A stretch of 64,000 nt of DNA from Muricauda sp. MAR_2010_75 (GTDB lineage Bacteria > Bacteroidota > Bacteroidia > Flavobacteriales > Flavobacteriaceae): positions 4,012,501 to 4,076,500 of the forward strand of contig NZ_JQNJ01000001.1 of NCBI RefSeq assembly GCF_000745185.1. Reading direction: 5' to 3'. The notes beneath the pieces were generated by a model, which did no database searches, had not been told where the DNA came from, and was given only the letters and a program-made list of their open reading frames with translations. The position numbers and the translations under genes were made by a program. Position 1 is the stretch's first letter, and every line of letters begins with the position of its first letter. This document shows positions 34,852 through 44,319 of the stretch, in pieces.

Positions 34852-36435
34852 TTAAATTAAAGGGAGTTTAATATAGAAAGTGCTTCCTTTTCCTTTTTCA
34901 CTTTCGGCATAAACTTCGCCTTGGTGATCGTCTATAATTCGTTTTACGTAGGCCAATCCCAATCCGTGGCCTTTTACATTGTGTATATCGCCTGTATGCT
35001 CCCTATAGAACTTTTCAAACACCTTTTTTAGGACAGCTTTGCTCATCCCAGCCCCATGGTCCTGTATTTTAATAATGATGTTGTTCTTTACCACTTCGGT
35101 ATATACATCTATTTTGGGAGACTCAGGAGAGTATTTTACCGCATTGTCCAAAATGTTCACAATTACGTTGGTCATGTGCATATCGTTGGCCAAGACTTCC
35201 GATCTTTCGGCATCTAAATGCTCATTGACATAACCACCACGATCTTGCACAATCAATTCAATATGGGCAGTGGCATCCCCTATAATGTCATGGATGTCGA
35301 CCCTATCCTTGGAAATATCCAACTGGTTTTTTTCCAGCTTCGAGATACGAAGCACATTCTCCACCTGGGCATGCATACGCTTGTTCTCGTCCCTGATCAT
35401 TCCCAAATACCGTAGTACTTTTTCCTTGTCCTCAATGGATTTTGGATTGCGTATCGCTTCAACGGCCAGGTTGATGGTGGCAATGGGCGTTTTGAACTCG
35501 TGGGTCATGTTGTTGATGAAGTCCGACTTTATCTCTGATATCTGCTTTTGCTTTATCAATTGGTAGATGGCGCTCGAATAGGCTATCATAATGACCAGTG
35601 TAAAGATCAATGACAGCAATGCCATACCCATAATGGACCTGAACAGGAATTTTTTCATGCTGGGAAACGTCAAGAGCAATGAAAAATTACTATTGCCCTC
35701 ACTATCCTTAAAAATGGGGGCTTTGTACATTTTGGTGCCGGAAAACTTGAACTTTTTGGATCGTACCTTGGTGGGATAACCTTGGCTGTACACCCCATAT
35801 TCATAGTCCGTGTCAATGTTCCGGTTTTTCAACTCCTGACTGAGCAATAACTCCAATTCCTGATTGGACACCCGTTTATGAATGGGCCTAGTCTTGGCGT
35901 ACTCCATGAACACATCTTCCCATTGAGCTCTCTCCATACTTGATAGTCCGCCTATCTTTTCGGCTCTTTGGATAGGTGTTAGACTATAACTTTTACCGTC
36001 TATTCCCGTTTCCTCCTTGTAAATGGCTTTGGTACGCTTACTGGTATAATTCTTAAACGTGGTGGTATCCTCTCCTATTTCTATGTTATCAAAGAACGTA
36101 GATGTTATATTGTAATCTTCTTCCAGAATTCCGTGGGAGTAAAAAAGAATCTCATCGGAGTTTAAATCCCGGTCGACAAACAAAAAATTTCTGAACTGCG
36201 TGCTTTTGGGCTGACCAATACTATCTACCAGCGAAGCCAAACGATCGGAATATTCCTTCATCTCCCTCTTCTCTACCCTGCTCGCCACCTTGTCCAATAT
36301 GTCCGTGACCGTCCTTGAGAATTGTTCCTCTTTGTCGTTTATGGATGTCCTGATCCAATAAACCTGAACAAAGATTATCCCGGTAAGGGATAAACTCATA
36401 AGAATGACCAGAAGAACGAATAGCTTCTTGTTCAT
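34852..36435 (-). CDS. Sensor histidine kinase (RprX-like)
   Basis: The 527-residue kinase has membrane segments near 5-27 and 270-297 around a large periplasmic sensor region, a HisKA domain with His312 (NMTHEFKTPIATINLAVEA), the N box ILDNAVKYSP and the G boxes DHGAGM and GHGLGLAYVKRI. It precedes the response regulator gene by eight bases. The ATG at 36435 has no clear upstream ribosome-binding site. Stimulus unknown. Confidence 0.94.
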   Translation of the reverse strand: MNKKLFVLLVILMSLSLTGIIFVQVYWIRTSINDKEEQFSRTVTDILDKVASRVEKREMKEYSDRLASLVDSIGQPKSTQFRNFLFVDRDLNSDEILFYSHGILEEDYNITSTFFDNIEIGEDTTTFKNYTSKRTKAIYKEETGIDGKSYSLTPIQRAEKIGGLSSMERAQWEDVFMEYAKTRPIHKRVSNQELELLLSQELKNRNIDTDYEYGVYSQGYPTKVRSKKFKFSGTKMYKAPIFKDSEGNSNFSLLLTFPSMKKFLFRSIMGMALLSLIFTLVIMIAYSSAIYQLIKQKQISEIKSDFINNMTHEFKTPIATINLAVEAIRNPKSIEDKEKVLRYLGMIRDENKRMHAQVENVLRISKLEKNQLDISKDRVDIHDIIGDATAHIELIVQDRGGYVNEHLDAERSEVLANDMHMTNVIVNILDNAVKYSPESPKIDVYTEVVKNNIIIKIQDHGAGMSKAVLKKVFEKFYREHTGDIHNVKGHGLGLAYVKRIIDDHQGEVYAESEKGKGSTFYIKLPLI

Positions 36436-36447
36436 TGAATCAAAATT

Positions 36448-36509
36448 AAAAATTTAACATTTAGGCGTTTTACCGTTTAACCTAACCTTAACAAAAATGT
36501 TAAAATTTT
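36448..36509. other. A/T-rich inverted repeat between coaE and the kinase gene
   Basis: AAAATTTAACATTT-like arm (36448-36462) pairs with 36495-36509 with one extra base. It covers the coaE stop and the kinase leader. It may be a regulatory site or chance in A/T-rich DNA. Confidence 0.25.
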
Positions 36510-37096
36510 GAAGCGGATAAGGCCAGTAGTTTGGCGTGAAGGTCTTTTACCTTTTGTCTGGTGGTTTCCAAATCAACGTTCTCGATGAAAAAATCAGCAA
36601 GGTGCATCTTCTCATCGTCCTCTATCTGGTTTTTCATGCGTTCCAATACCTGCTGTTCACTCACTCCATCCCTATCCATGACACGTTGCAGTCGTATCTC
36701 TTTTGGCGAGGTAATCAGTAGGGTGTAGTCATACTTGTCTTGCACTCCATTTTCAAAAATCAGTGCTGTTTCCTGTATAACATAAGGTACAGCTTTTTTT
36801 TGGACCCATTTTAAAAAATGCGCTCTTACCGCTGGATGCACAATGGCATTCAATTGTTGCAACAATTCAGGGTCTTTGAACACCTTTCCTGCTATGAACG
36901 CCCTGTCCAAAACAGCATCTTTGTACGCCCCCTTCCCCAATAATTCAATAATGGCTTTTTTTACTTTTTTTGAGGAAACCATCAATTTTTTAGCCTCCTC
37001 ATCCGAATCGTACACAGGAACCCCAAGTTCCCTGAACATTTTGGCAACGGTGCTTTTGCCACTGCCTATCCCTCCTGTCAACCCAACTATTTTCAT
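36500..37096 (-). CDS. coaE: Dephospho-CoA kinase
   Basis: The 198-residue P-loop kinase, GLTGGIGSGKSTVAKMF, carries out the last step of coenzyme A synthesis. It has the usual VYDSDEEAKKL and NAIVHPAVRAHFLKW motifs. The start overlaps the ybbR stop by four bases (ATGA), so it is translated coupled to the upstream gene. The coaBC gene of the same pathway is 6 kb away at 42762. Confidence 0.96.
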   Translation of the reverse strand: MKIVGLTGGIGSGKSTVAKMFRELGVPVYDSDEEAKKLMVSSKKVKKAIIELLGKGAYKDAVLDRAFIAGKVFKDPELLQQLNAIVHPAVRAHFLKWVQKKAVPYVIQETALIFENGVQDKYDYTLLITSPKEIRLQRVMDRDGVSEQQVLERMKNQIEDDEKMHLADFFIENVDLETTRQKVKDLHAKLLALSASKF

Positions 37097-38049
37097 TGCT
37101 GTTCCAATACAAAGTTAACGGTCTTCTCGGAGAGACGTACATCATATATATTTTCTGGCTTTCTGGTAATTGTCAAAAACAAAGTGTTCTTGTTTGTGCC
37201 GTTCAACTGTGCATAATCTGCTTCCACTTCAAAATCTGATGAGGATATTCCTTTTAACCGTTCAACTGTGGCCTTGCAAAGTACGGTTACGGCGTTGGGA
37301 AAGGTCTTCACCTGGTATCCTTCGGGAGAATTGACCACAGTAATTGGCGTTTCAAAAACCTTTTCTGAAAACTTGACCACCTTGCCCGAAACGTTCACTC
37401 TTCCGATGGAAAAAATGCTATTGTCCAATCCTTTGGGAAAGACCAAGGGCACATCTCTTGAAAAATCGGTGGCCAAATTGGTGAGTTGTATAGGTTCGGT
37501 CTGAATTTCATCCAGCGTATCAATCTCGCTTTCCGGACCCTTTACCACTACATGATCTGGGGTGATTTGTGGTTCGCCTTGCATGATGTAATTCTGTTGA
37601 AACTGTAAACTTAAACTGGCCCTGATCGGTATTTCCCTTGAAGCAACTTGATACAGGTCAACCACCAGTCTACTCCGATCCAAGTCCAACAATGAAATGT
37701 TTTGCGACAGTTGCACATCTATCTGTTTTCGCAACACATCATCGGTCAATACATATTGCCCATTCTGATATTCCACTTGCGACACATCAACATCAATGCG
37801 TTTTTTTACAAAATTGTAAAACAAGAATTGAAACCCGCTGGTCCGTAGCTTGGCTTCAATGAGGTTCTCTGAGTTTTTTCCCAGCAAAAGGGAGTCGGGA
37901 AGGTTTCTGTAATTCAAGGTTAAATTGGCCCTTGATTCATAAGTTTCCGAGAGATTGCTTAAAAACCAAGCCAGAAAAGAGCACGCCAAGAACAGTGAAA
38001 ACACCTTCACTTTCTTTTGATTGAGGCCGTGCAATACTTTTTTGAACAC
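37093..38049 (-). CDS. YbbR-like domain membrane-anchored protein
   Basis: The start is GTG at 38049. The 318-residue product has one membrane segment (about 17-35; FSLFLACSFLAWFLSNL) and YbbR-like beta-barrel repeats (PEITPDHVVVKGPESEID, SPEGYQVKTFPNAVTVLCKA). In other bacteria YbbR/CdaR regulates c-di-AMP synthase; no CdaA gene is in the window. It lies three bases after the glycosyltransferase gene and overlaps coaE. Confidence 0.88.
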   Translation of the reverse strand: MFKKVLHGLNQKKVKVFSLFLACSFLAWFLSNLSETYESRANLTLNYRNLPDSLLLGKNSENLIEAKLRTSGFQFLFYNFVKKRIDVDVSQVEYQNGQYVLTDDVLRKQIDVQLSQNISLLDLDRSRLVVDLYQVASREIPIRASLSLQFQQNYIMQGEPQITPDHVVVKGPESEIDTLDEIQTEPIQLTNLATDFSRDVPLVFPKGLDNSIFSIGRVNVSGKVVKFSEKVFETPITVVNSPEGYQVKTFPNAVTVLCKATVERLKGISSSDFEVEADYAQLNGTNKNTLFLTITRKPENIYDVRLSEKTVNFVLEQQ

Positions 38050-38051
38050 TT

Positions 38052-39059
38052 TTACTTCCGTTTAAAAAACAGTTTTGGAAACAGCTCTTCCGGCTCCTTG
38101 TTACTAAAGTTAAGCAAGATTGTAGACTTCAGAAAACCAGTTCCATATCCTGTAAACTGAGTTAGTGCTGCAAAAATTGCCAAGAAGGCCACTTTTACAT
38201 TTCTATTTTTGAGCAATGCATCCAAAAATAGTATCAAAACGTAAAAGGCATACAACCACAAAGGCAACAGAATACCTGCCAACGCCAATAGTAAGGATAC
38301 AAAAAGACCTGTCATAAAAAGAGTTGGAAACCAGTATGTGGGACGTGCTGTGCCAGGGTGCCATTTACTCAAAATAGGGCGTACCATTCCAAACTTGTTA
38401 ACTTGACGGTAGAATTTATTTAGGTCTATTCTTCTTTTATGATAGACAAAGGCTTTGGGGAAGAGTCGAGTGTCAAATCCCGCTTGCCAAATACGGAAGG
38501 TCAGATCAGGGTCTTCCCCTGGGTGAATCCTTCCAAAACCACCTACCTTTTCAAAGACATCTTTGGAAATGCCCATATTAAAACTCCGTGGTTGGAATTT
38601 TCCAACTGATTTTTCACCACCTCGAATGCCTCCCGTGGTAAAAAAAGAGGTCATCACATAATTTATCGCCTTTTGAACATCCGAAAAAGAGGCATCAGCC
38701 GCATCTGGTCCCCCGAAACAATGCACAAATTCCTGTTTCAGTTCTTTGTCAACCTCAATAAGGTATTGTTTGGGCAAAATACAATCGGAATCCAAAATGA
38801 TGTAATAGTTGCCCTTGGCCTTTTGCATTCCATAGTTTCGGGAATCACCAGGTCCTGAATTTTCTTTGAAGTAATAGGAAATCTGGAGCTTGTCCTTAAA
38901 TATTTCTACAATGTTTTCCGAACTTTCAGAAGAACCATCCTCTACGATGACTATTTCATAAGGAGCATTAAAATCCTGCCGAACCAAACTTTCCAACAGC
39001 TCCCGAATCTCTTCTGGTCTGTTGTACACCGGCACCACTATGGAAAAGGATGTCTTCAT
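38052..39059 (-). CDS. Glycosyltransferase family 2 protein
   Basis: A 335-residue GT-A enzyme: FSIVVPVYNRPEEIRELLES, IVIVEDGSSESS, the DxD-type motif IILDSDC (about 94), RPRSFNMGISKDVFEKVGGF and PGEDPDLTFRIW. One or two membrane segments lie at about 248-300. It probably adds a sugar to a lipid or surface polysaccharide. Acceptor unknown. Upstream is a REP-rich gap, so the promoter may lie within it. Confidence 0.92.
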   Translation of the reverse strand: MKTSFSIVVPVYNRPEEIRELLESLVRQDFNAPYEIVIVEDGSSESSENIVEIFKDKLQISYYFKENSGPGDSRNYGMQKAKGNYYIILDSDCILPKQYLIEVDKELKQEFVHCFGGPDAADASFSDVQKAINYVMTSFFTTGGIRGGEKSVGKFQPRSFNMGISKDVFEKVGGFGRIHPGEDPDLTFRIWQAGFDTRLFPKAFVYHKRRIDLNKFYRQVNKFGMVRPILSKWHPGTARPTYWFPTLFMTGLFVSLLLALAGILLPLWLYAFYVLILFLDALLKNRNVKVAFLAIFAALTQFTGYGTGFLKSTILLNFSNKEPEELFPKLFFKRK

Positions 39060-39065
39060 GGGAAG

Positions 39066-39178
39066 TTTTGAATGTCAGTTCGAGTCTTTCGACTGCGCCC
39101 AAGATAAATTAAGGTCGAGAACGCTTTAAATTGTTATCAATGCAGCACATCTCGACTGCGCTCGATGTGACAACCAAA
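39066..39178. repeat. REP-like elements in the gap before fabI
   Basis: GTCAGTTCGAG (39075 region), GGTCGAGAACG, and TCTCGACTGCGCTCGATGTG are fragments of the dispersed family also seen at 15893 and 27632. They can fold into TCGA-centred hairpins. Confidence 0.6.
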
Positions 39179-39200
39179 AGCCTTATAGCTAATTATACCG

Positions 39201-40013
39201 CTATTCGGAAAACTCATCGATCACCTCCTGACTTACCCCAGTATTGGAGAATCCACCATCATGAAACAGGTTCTGCATAGTCACTTTCCTGGTAAGATCG
39301 GAAAATAAGGTCACGGTATAATCTGCACATTCATCCGCCGTGGCATTACCCAGCGGGGACATTTTTTCGGCATAGTTGATAAATCCACCGAATCCTTTTA
39401 CGCCTTGACCCGCTGTGGTTGGTGTTGGGGATTGCGAAATGGTGTTTACCCGTACTTTTTTCTCCTTTCCGAAGAAATAGCCAAAACTTCTGGCAACAGA
39501 CTCCAAGTACGCCTTGTTGTCGGCCATATCATTATAATCCGGGAAAGTTCGTTGTGCTGCCATATAGGTCAGGGCCACAATGCTTCCCCAAGGGTTCATG
39601 GCATCGGCTTTATATAGACTCTGCAATACTTTATGGAACGAAAGTGCCGAAACATCCCAACCTTTAGCAGTAAAATCGTAGTTCTCATCAGTATAGTGCC
39701 TTCCTTTTCTAACATTGACAGACATGCCAATGGAATGCAATACAAAATCCAATTTTCCACCCAAAATTTCCATGGATTTCTCAACAAGATTCTTAAGTTC
39801 TTCCTCATTTGTGGCATCAGCAGGAATAATCTCGGAGTTGGTTTTCTCGGCCAATTCCTTTATTTGACCCATTCGCATGGCAATTGGTGCATTGGTCAAC
39901 ACAAACTCTCCACCTTCTTCGTGCACGCGCTCGGCGGTTTTCCATGCAATGGAATTCTCATCCAAAGCGCCAAAAATGATTCCTTTTTTACCTTTTAAAA
40001 GATTGTATGCCAT
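39201..40013 (-). CDS. fabI: Enoyl-[acyl-carrier-protein] reductase (NADH)
   Basis: A 270-residue short-chain dehydrogenase with the FabI pattern YNLLKGKKGIIFGALDENSI, LHSIGMSVNV, LTYMAAQRTFPDYNDMADNK (catalytic Tyr-x6-Lys in YNDMADNK) and TPTTAGQGVKGFGGFI. It completes each elongation cycle in type II fatty-acid synthesis. Full length. Its promoter probably includes TATCTTTG about 30 bases upstream. Confidence 0.96.
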   Translation of the reverse strand: MAYNLLKGKKGIIFGALDENSIAWKTAERVHEEGGEFVLTNAPIAMRMGQIKELAEKTNSEIIPADATNEEELKNLVEKSMEILGGKLDFVLHSIGMSVNVRKGRHYTDENYDFTAKGWDVSALSFHKVLQSLYKADAMNPWGSIVALTYMAAQRTFPDYNDMADNKAYLESVARSFGYFFGKEKKVRVNTISQSPTPTTAGQGVKGFGGFINYAEKMSPLGNATADECADYTVTLFSDLTRKVTMQNLFHDGGFSNTGVSQEVIDEFSE

Positions 40014-40041
40014 AGTTTTTTTGCTATTGTTGGTTCTACTG

Positions 40042-40049
40042 CAAAGATA
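40042..40049 (-). promoter_or_regulatory. Candidate -7 box of fabI
   Basis: On the minus strand TATCTTTG matches TAnnTTTG exactly, 28 bases upstream of the start codon. No clear -33 TTTG is seen at 19-21 bases further up. Confidence 0.45.
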
Positions 40050-40104
40050 TTATTCTATTTTGATTGATTGTTATGGATAACAACATAGATTCTTCGTCAT
40101 GTAG

Positions 40105-40175
40105 AACCTGTCTCGGCATTCCATTCTTACTTTCTTCTTTATGGATGAGACCCTGAAATAAATTCAGGGTGACGG
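40105..40175. repeat. Dispersed hairpin element downstream of recN
   Basis: CCCTGAA (40151-40157) pairs with TTCAGGG (40163-40169) around ATAAA, followed by GTGACGG. This is a well-known kind of dispersed hairpin in Bacteroidetes intergenic DNA. Confidence 0.65.
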
Positions 40176-40179
40176 GGTA

Positions 40180-41832
40180 TCATTGCAACAACTGCCGGGC
40201 ATGGGCCAGTGCGGATTCTGATACCGATTTGCCACCCAACATTTCCGCCAATTCTTGGACACGTTCGTCCCCACTCAACTCTTTCATACGGGTACTGGTC
40301 CCCTCCTCTCCTTCCTCCTTAAACACTTTAAATTGATGCTGCCCTTTGGAGGCCACTTGGGGCAAATGCGTTATGGAAAACACCTGCATGGTCTGGCTCA
40401 TCTGCTGCATGATCTCGCCCATACGATTGGAAATCTCTCCGGAAACCCCTGTATCAATTTCATCGAACATCATGGTGGGCAATTGCTCATACGTAGCCAA
40501 GATGGATTTTATGGTTAGCATAATTCTTGAAAGTTCCCCACCGGAGGCCACTTTCTTCAATTCACCATAGTCTGAACCTTTGTTGGCCGAGAACAAGAAC
40601 ACCAAATCATCCTTTCCATTGGGCTTAAAGGTTTCTGAAGGATTTACTTCGATCTTAAAGCTGGCCGATGGCATCCCCAAGGCATGCAGATTCTCTTGGA
40701 GCATACTTTTTAGTTTGGGAATCACCTTATTTCTGGCATTCCGTATTTTTTTGGCTTGTCCCTCGGCTTGTTCGGCAAGTTGGTCTACTTCGTTTTTCTT
40801 TTCTTTGATTTTCGTTTCGATGTTGGCCACAGCCTCTACTTTTTTGGACAACTCTTCTCGAATCCCTATGAGTTCGCCAACCGAAGCCACATGGTGCTTT
40901 TTTTGCAAATCGTACAATTGCTGTAATTGACCGTTTACCGTTTCCAATCGCTCTGGATTGGCTTCAACGGAATCCTTCAGTTGCTCCAATTCGGAAGCAA
41001 TGTCGTCGGTCTCAATCAATACGGATTGAATTCTCTCATTTAGCGACGCATAGGCCGGCCCAAAGTCGGACAAGTTCTGAAAGGCACGTTTTAGATCGCC
41101 TAAACGACCCAAAATGCCCAGTTGTTCGTCATTCAGCAATTGGAATCCAGCGGATAGCTGTTCCATAATTTCCTCCACATTGCTCAACTGTTCATACTCA
41201 GCTTCCAGTTCTTCTTGCATGCCATCCTTGAGCTTGGCCTCTTCCAATTCCTTCAGCAGAAAGCTGTTATAGTCGTGCTCCTTATCCGCACTGGTCTGAA
41301 AATCTTCCAACTCCTGCAATTCTTTTGAAGTTTTTCTATACTCTGCTAAATGTTTCCTGTAATCTCTAAGAGTATCGGCATTATCCACCAAGGCATCCAC
41401 CACCTTCAACTGAAAGTCGTTTTCGGTAAGGCGCAAGGTCTGATGCTGCGAGTGCACATCCACCAATTGGTCGCCCAAAGCCCTGAGTACATCCAAAGTA
41501 ACGGGGGTATCATTCACAAAAGCACGTGATTTTCCGCTTGGAAGGATTTCTCTTCTAAGAATGGTTCGGTCCTCATAATCCAAATCATTTTCGGCAAAAA
41601 AGGGCTTTAAACCATATTTTGAGACGTCAAACTCGGCTTCAATCACGCATTTCTGCTCAGCATTTTTAAGAGAGGTCAAATCTGCACGTTTTCCCAAGAC
41701 CAACGAAAGACCACCCAAAAGAATGGACTTTCCCGCACCTGTCTCGCCGGTAATGGTAGTAAAACCATTGGAGAACGTAACGTTTACGTCATCGATTAAA
41801 GCATAGTTTTGAATGGAAAGATTTGCCAGCAA
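40180..41832 (-). CDS. recN: DNA repair protein RecN
   Basis: A 550-residue SMC-like ATPase: N-terminal LANLSIQNYALIDDVNV, Walker A GETGAGKSILLGG, long coiled coils (about 150-380), ABC signature VASGGELSRIMLTIKS and Walker B MFDEIDTGVSG. It helps double-strand-break repair. The start is TTG at 41832 (MLANLS...), with GGAGAAAA upstream as a ribosome-binding site. Neighbour to porD and coaBC, a common Flavobacteria arrangement. Confidence 0.96.
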   Translation of the reverse strand: MLANLSIQNYALIDDVNVTFSNGFTTITGETGAGKSILLGGLSLVLGKRADLTSLKNAEQKCVIEAEFDVSKYGLKPFFAENDLDYEDRTILRREILPSGKSRAFVNDTPVTLDVLRALGDQLVDVHSQHQTLRLTENDFQLKVVDALVDNADTLRDYRKHLAEYRKTSKELQELEDFQTSADKEHDYNSFLLKELEEAKLKDGMQEELEAEYEQLSNVEEIMEQLSAGFQLLNDEQLGILGRLGDLKRAFQNLSDFGPAYASLNERIQSVLIETDDIASELEQLKDSVEANPERLETVNGQLQQLYDLQKKHHVASVGELIGIREELSKKVEAVANIETKIKEKKNEVDQLAEQAEGQAKKIRNARNKVIPKLKSMLQENLHALGMPSASFKIEVNPSETFKPNGKDDLVFLFSANKGSDYGELKKVASGGELSRIMLTIKSILATYEQLPTMMFDEIDTGVSGEISNRMGEIMQQMSQTMQVFSITHLPQVASKGQHQFKVFKEEGEEGTSTRMKELSGDERVQELAEMLGGKSVSESALAHARQLLQ

Positions 41833-41878
41833 TGCTAAAGATTTTCTCCGTAAAGATAAATCTCTTTAGAGAACTGCA

Positions 41879-42769
41879 CTAGTAATTTATCTCATTCCAA
41901 GTACTGGAATAAAATGGTGCCACCTTGTTTAGGGTCTCCTTGAGTTTTACGATGTCCACTTTTGGGCCATCGGAGAAGATATTTTGGATTTCCTCTGATT
42001 TTGCATCAAAGAAGGTTTGAATCAAAAATGCATTGGGTCTTCTACTGATCAAAGTCTCAAACAACCGAAGGCTTCCCGCAATAATCTGCTTTCCAGTACT
42101 GTTGTTATCCGCCAAAACATCCAAGCCTTTTCGGTGGTAGTTGTACATGGCAATGCGATATTCACGGAAAGAATTGCTCAACAGGTTGTCCACCAACTCA
42201 AAACGGGTACGTTCGCCTGTTTCTTGGCTCCATCCACTAAAGTTGGAACCTTGTGCCTGGGTAACAATGTTCTGCGCCCTTCGGTAATAATCATCGCCAC
42301 CTTCCAACGAAAACGTATCCGCATCCAAGCCCAAAATTACATACACATAATAGGAAATAACCCCTACCAAATTGGAATCGAAAGAATTGGGGTTGTACAC
42401 TAGAGGCTGAAACTCTTGATACTGAAAATTGAAAGCATCATCCTTGTAGTTGAACACTGGGCTTTCATACGAAGTATTAAAAACGGGGCGTGAGGATTGT
42501 ATCTGAATGTTGGCCTCAAACCTGTCCGATTCATATTGGGTAACGGTTATGAACATCCGTGCATTGACCTTTTCATTCTCCCGATACACGCGATTGGTCC
42601 ATTTGCTGTTGTTCACAAAATCGTTCAAAGAACGCTCCAATGTCCTAAAAATCTGTTGATTGGTCTGTCCTACCTGATCGGAATTTACCGTAACCACACA
42701 GTTAAGTTCCTGAGCGGAGACCGTTAGGATACATGCAAATAAAAAAGTGAGCAATAGAGTGTTACGCAT
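41879..42769 (-). CDS. porD: Type IX secretion protein PorD (DUF4835)
   Basis: A 296-residue protein with a signal peptide (1 to about 19; TVSAQ|ELNCVVTVNS) and DUF4835 features: QQIFRTLERSLNDFVNNSKW, GVISYYVYVILGLDADTFSLEGGD and FFDAKSEEIQNIF. PorD is required for type IX secretion in Porphyromonas. The start overlaps the coaBC stop by eight bases, the usual order in Flavobacteria. Periplasmic or outer-membrane location is inferred. Confidence 0.9.
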   Translation of the reverse strand: MRNTLLLTFLFACILTVSAQELNCVVTVNSDQVGQTNQQIFRTLERSLNDFVNNSKWTNRVYRENEKVNARMFITVTQYESDRFEANIQIQSSRPVFNTSYESPVFNYKDDAFNFQYQEFQPLVYNPNSFDSNLVGVISYYVYVILGLDADTFSLEGGDDYYRRAQNIVTQAQGSNFSGWSQETGERTRFELVDNLLSNSFREYRIAMYNYHRKGLDVLADNNSTGKQIIAGSLRLFETLISRRPNAFLIQTFFDAKSEEIQNIFSDGPKVDIVKLKETLNKVAPFYSSTWNEINY

Positions 42770-43967
42770 GGATTCTGGAGATGATTTCTTCCCAAATATC
42801 GGAAGCCACTTCGGGCTTCGTCTTCAATCCAAACGTTTTAATCTCCAAATTCTTATCAATGAAGGTGATTTTGTTGGTACTTCCGCCAAATCCAGCGCCA
42901 TCATCCTTCAAGGAATTCAAAACAATCCCATCCAGATTTTTACGCTGCAGCTTGCCTTTGGCATTTTCCAATTCGTTTTCGGTCTCCAAAGCGAATCCTA
43001 CCAAAAACTGATGGGTCTTCTTTTCACCCAAAGAAAGCAGAATATCAGGATTCCGCTCCAATTCAATATTCAGGTCACCGTCTTTCTTTTTAAGCTTTTC
43101 TTTGGCCACATGTTTGGGGCGATAATCAGCCACCGCCGCTGCGCATATGGCAACATCGGTATCGGCGTAGTGCTTATGGCATGCCTCAAACATCTCTTGG
43201 GCTGAAGTCACCCGAATCAACTCAATGGAACTATGATTGACATCCAAATTTGTTGGGCCGGAGACCAAAACGACCTTTGCACCAAGACTTGCTGCTTTTT
43301 TGGCCAGTTCAAAACCCATAGTGCCCGAAGAACGATTCCCTAAAAAACGAACAGGGTCAATAGCCTCATGGGTGGGACCTGCCGTTATAAGCACTTTTTT
43401 ATCTGTGAGAGGAAGTTTTTTGGCCAAATCCTCCTGAATGAACTGCACGATATTCTCAGGTTCTGCCATGCGTCCCTCACCATGCAATCCACTGGCAAGT
43501 TCACCAGATTCAGCAGGAATCATTTTATTTCCGAAAGATTTTAATTTTTCAATAGAAGCTTTGGTGGATGGATGTTTGTACATATCCAAATCCATGGCCG
43601 GGGCAAAATAAACCGGGCATTTTGCGGATAGGTACGTTGCCAGCAGTAGGTTATCGCATACTCCATTGGTCATTTTGGAAAGGGTATTGGCCGTTGCTGG
43701 GGCAATAATCATCAAATCGGCCCACAGTCCCAGTTCTACATGGTTGTTCCATGAGACACTTCCGTCCTCTTCGTTAACAAAATCCAGCAATACCGGATTT
43801 TTGGACAGGGTGGACAAAGTGAGTGGGGAAACAAAAGAGCCGGCACTCTGGGTCATTACAATTTTGACCTGGGCACCAGCTTTTATCAATAGCCTAACCA
43901 GAAATGTGGTTTTGTAGGCGGCGATTCCCCCGGAAATTCCCAAAAGAATATTTTTACCGCCAAGCAT
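42762..43967 (-). CDS. coaBC: Bifunctional phosphopantothenoylcysteine synthetase/decarboxylase
   Basis: A 401-residue fusion. The N-terminal flavin decarboxylase CoaC has LLGISGGIAAYKT, His in WNNHVELGLWADLM and PATANTLSKMTNGVCDNLL; the C-terminal CoaB has VLITAGPTHEAIDPVRFLGN and AAVADYRPKH. It makes 4'-phosphopantetheine for coenzyme A. It lies three bases after the rpoZ-like gene. Confidence 0.97.
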   Translation of the reverse strand: MLGGKNILLGISGGIAAYKTTFLVRLLIKAGAQVKIVMTQSAGSFVSPLTLSTLSKNPVLLDFVNEEDGSVSWNNHVELGLWADLMIIAPATANTLSKMTNGVCDNLLLATYLSAKCPVYFAPAMDLDMYKHPSTKASIEKLKSFGNKMIPAESGELASGLHGEGRMAEPENIVQFIQEDLAKKLPLTDKKVLITAGPTHEAIDPVRFLGNRSSGTMGFELAKKAASLGAKVVLVSGPTNLDVNHSSIELIRVTSAQEMFEACHKHYADTDVAICAAAVADYRPKHVAKEKLKKKDGDLNIELERNPDILLSLGEKKTHQFLVGFALETENELENAKGKLQRKNLDGIVLNSLKDDGAGFGGSTNKITFIDKNLEIKTFGLKTKPEVASDIWEEIISRIHA

Positions 43968-43970
43968 TTC

Positions 43971-44297
43971 TTAGGCGTCTTTCTCTGTGTTCCTGTAGTA
44001 GATTTTATCTTCCAACCATTCCTGAACCGCCAAAGCATGTGGTTTTGGCAATTTTTCATAAAATTTGGAAACCTCAATCTGCTCTTTGTTTTCAAAGACC
44101 TCCTCCAAGCTGTCGCTGTAGGTGGCAAATTCTTCCAACTTTTCCAACAATTCCTTTTTAATCTCAGAATTGATTTGGATACCACGCTTGGCCACTATGG
44201 AAATGGCTTCGTAGATGTTTCCGGTTTTTTCATCGAACTCGTTTCGATTAAAGGTAGTTGTGGAAACCGGGGCCTTGGTATTTTTCAAATCTTGCAT
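43971..44297 (-). CDS. rpoZ: Bacteroidetes-type RNA polymerase omega subunit
   Basis: The ATG at 44297 gives 108 residues beginning MQDLKNTKAPVST. TGNIYEAISIVAKRGIQINS matches the omega-subunit core and FYEKLPKPHALAVQEWLEDK is the Bacteroidetes-specific tail. It helps assemble the core polymerase. A 20-codon extension to 44357 is not supported by the family. It is 22 bases downstream of bamD and three before coaBC. Confidence 0.9.
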   Translation of the reverse strand: MQDLKNTKAPVSTTTFNRNEFDEKTGNIYEAISIVAKRGIQINSEIKKELLEKLEEFATYSDSLEEVFENKEQIEVSKFYEKLPKPHALAVQEWLEDKIYYRNTEKDA

Positions 44298-44319
44298 GTG
44301 CAGTTGTTTTAAAAAACTT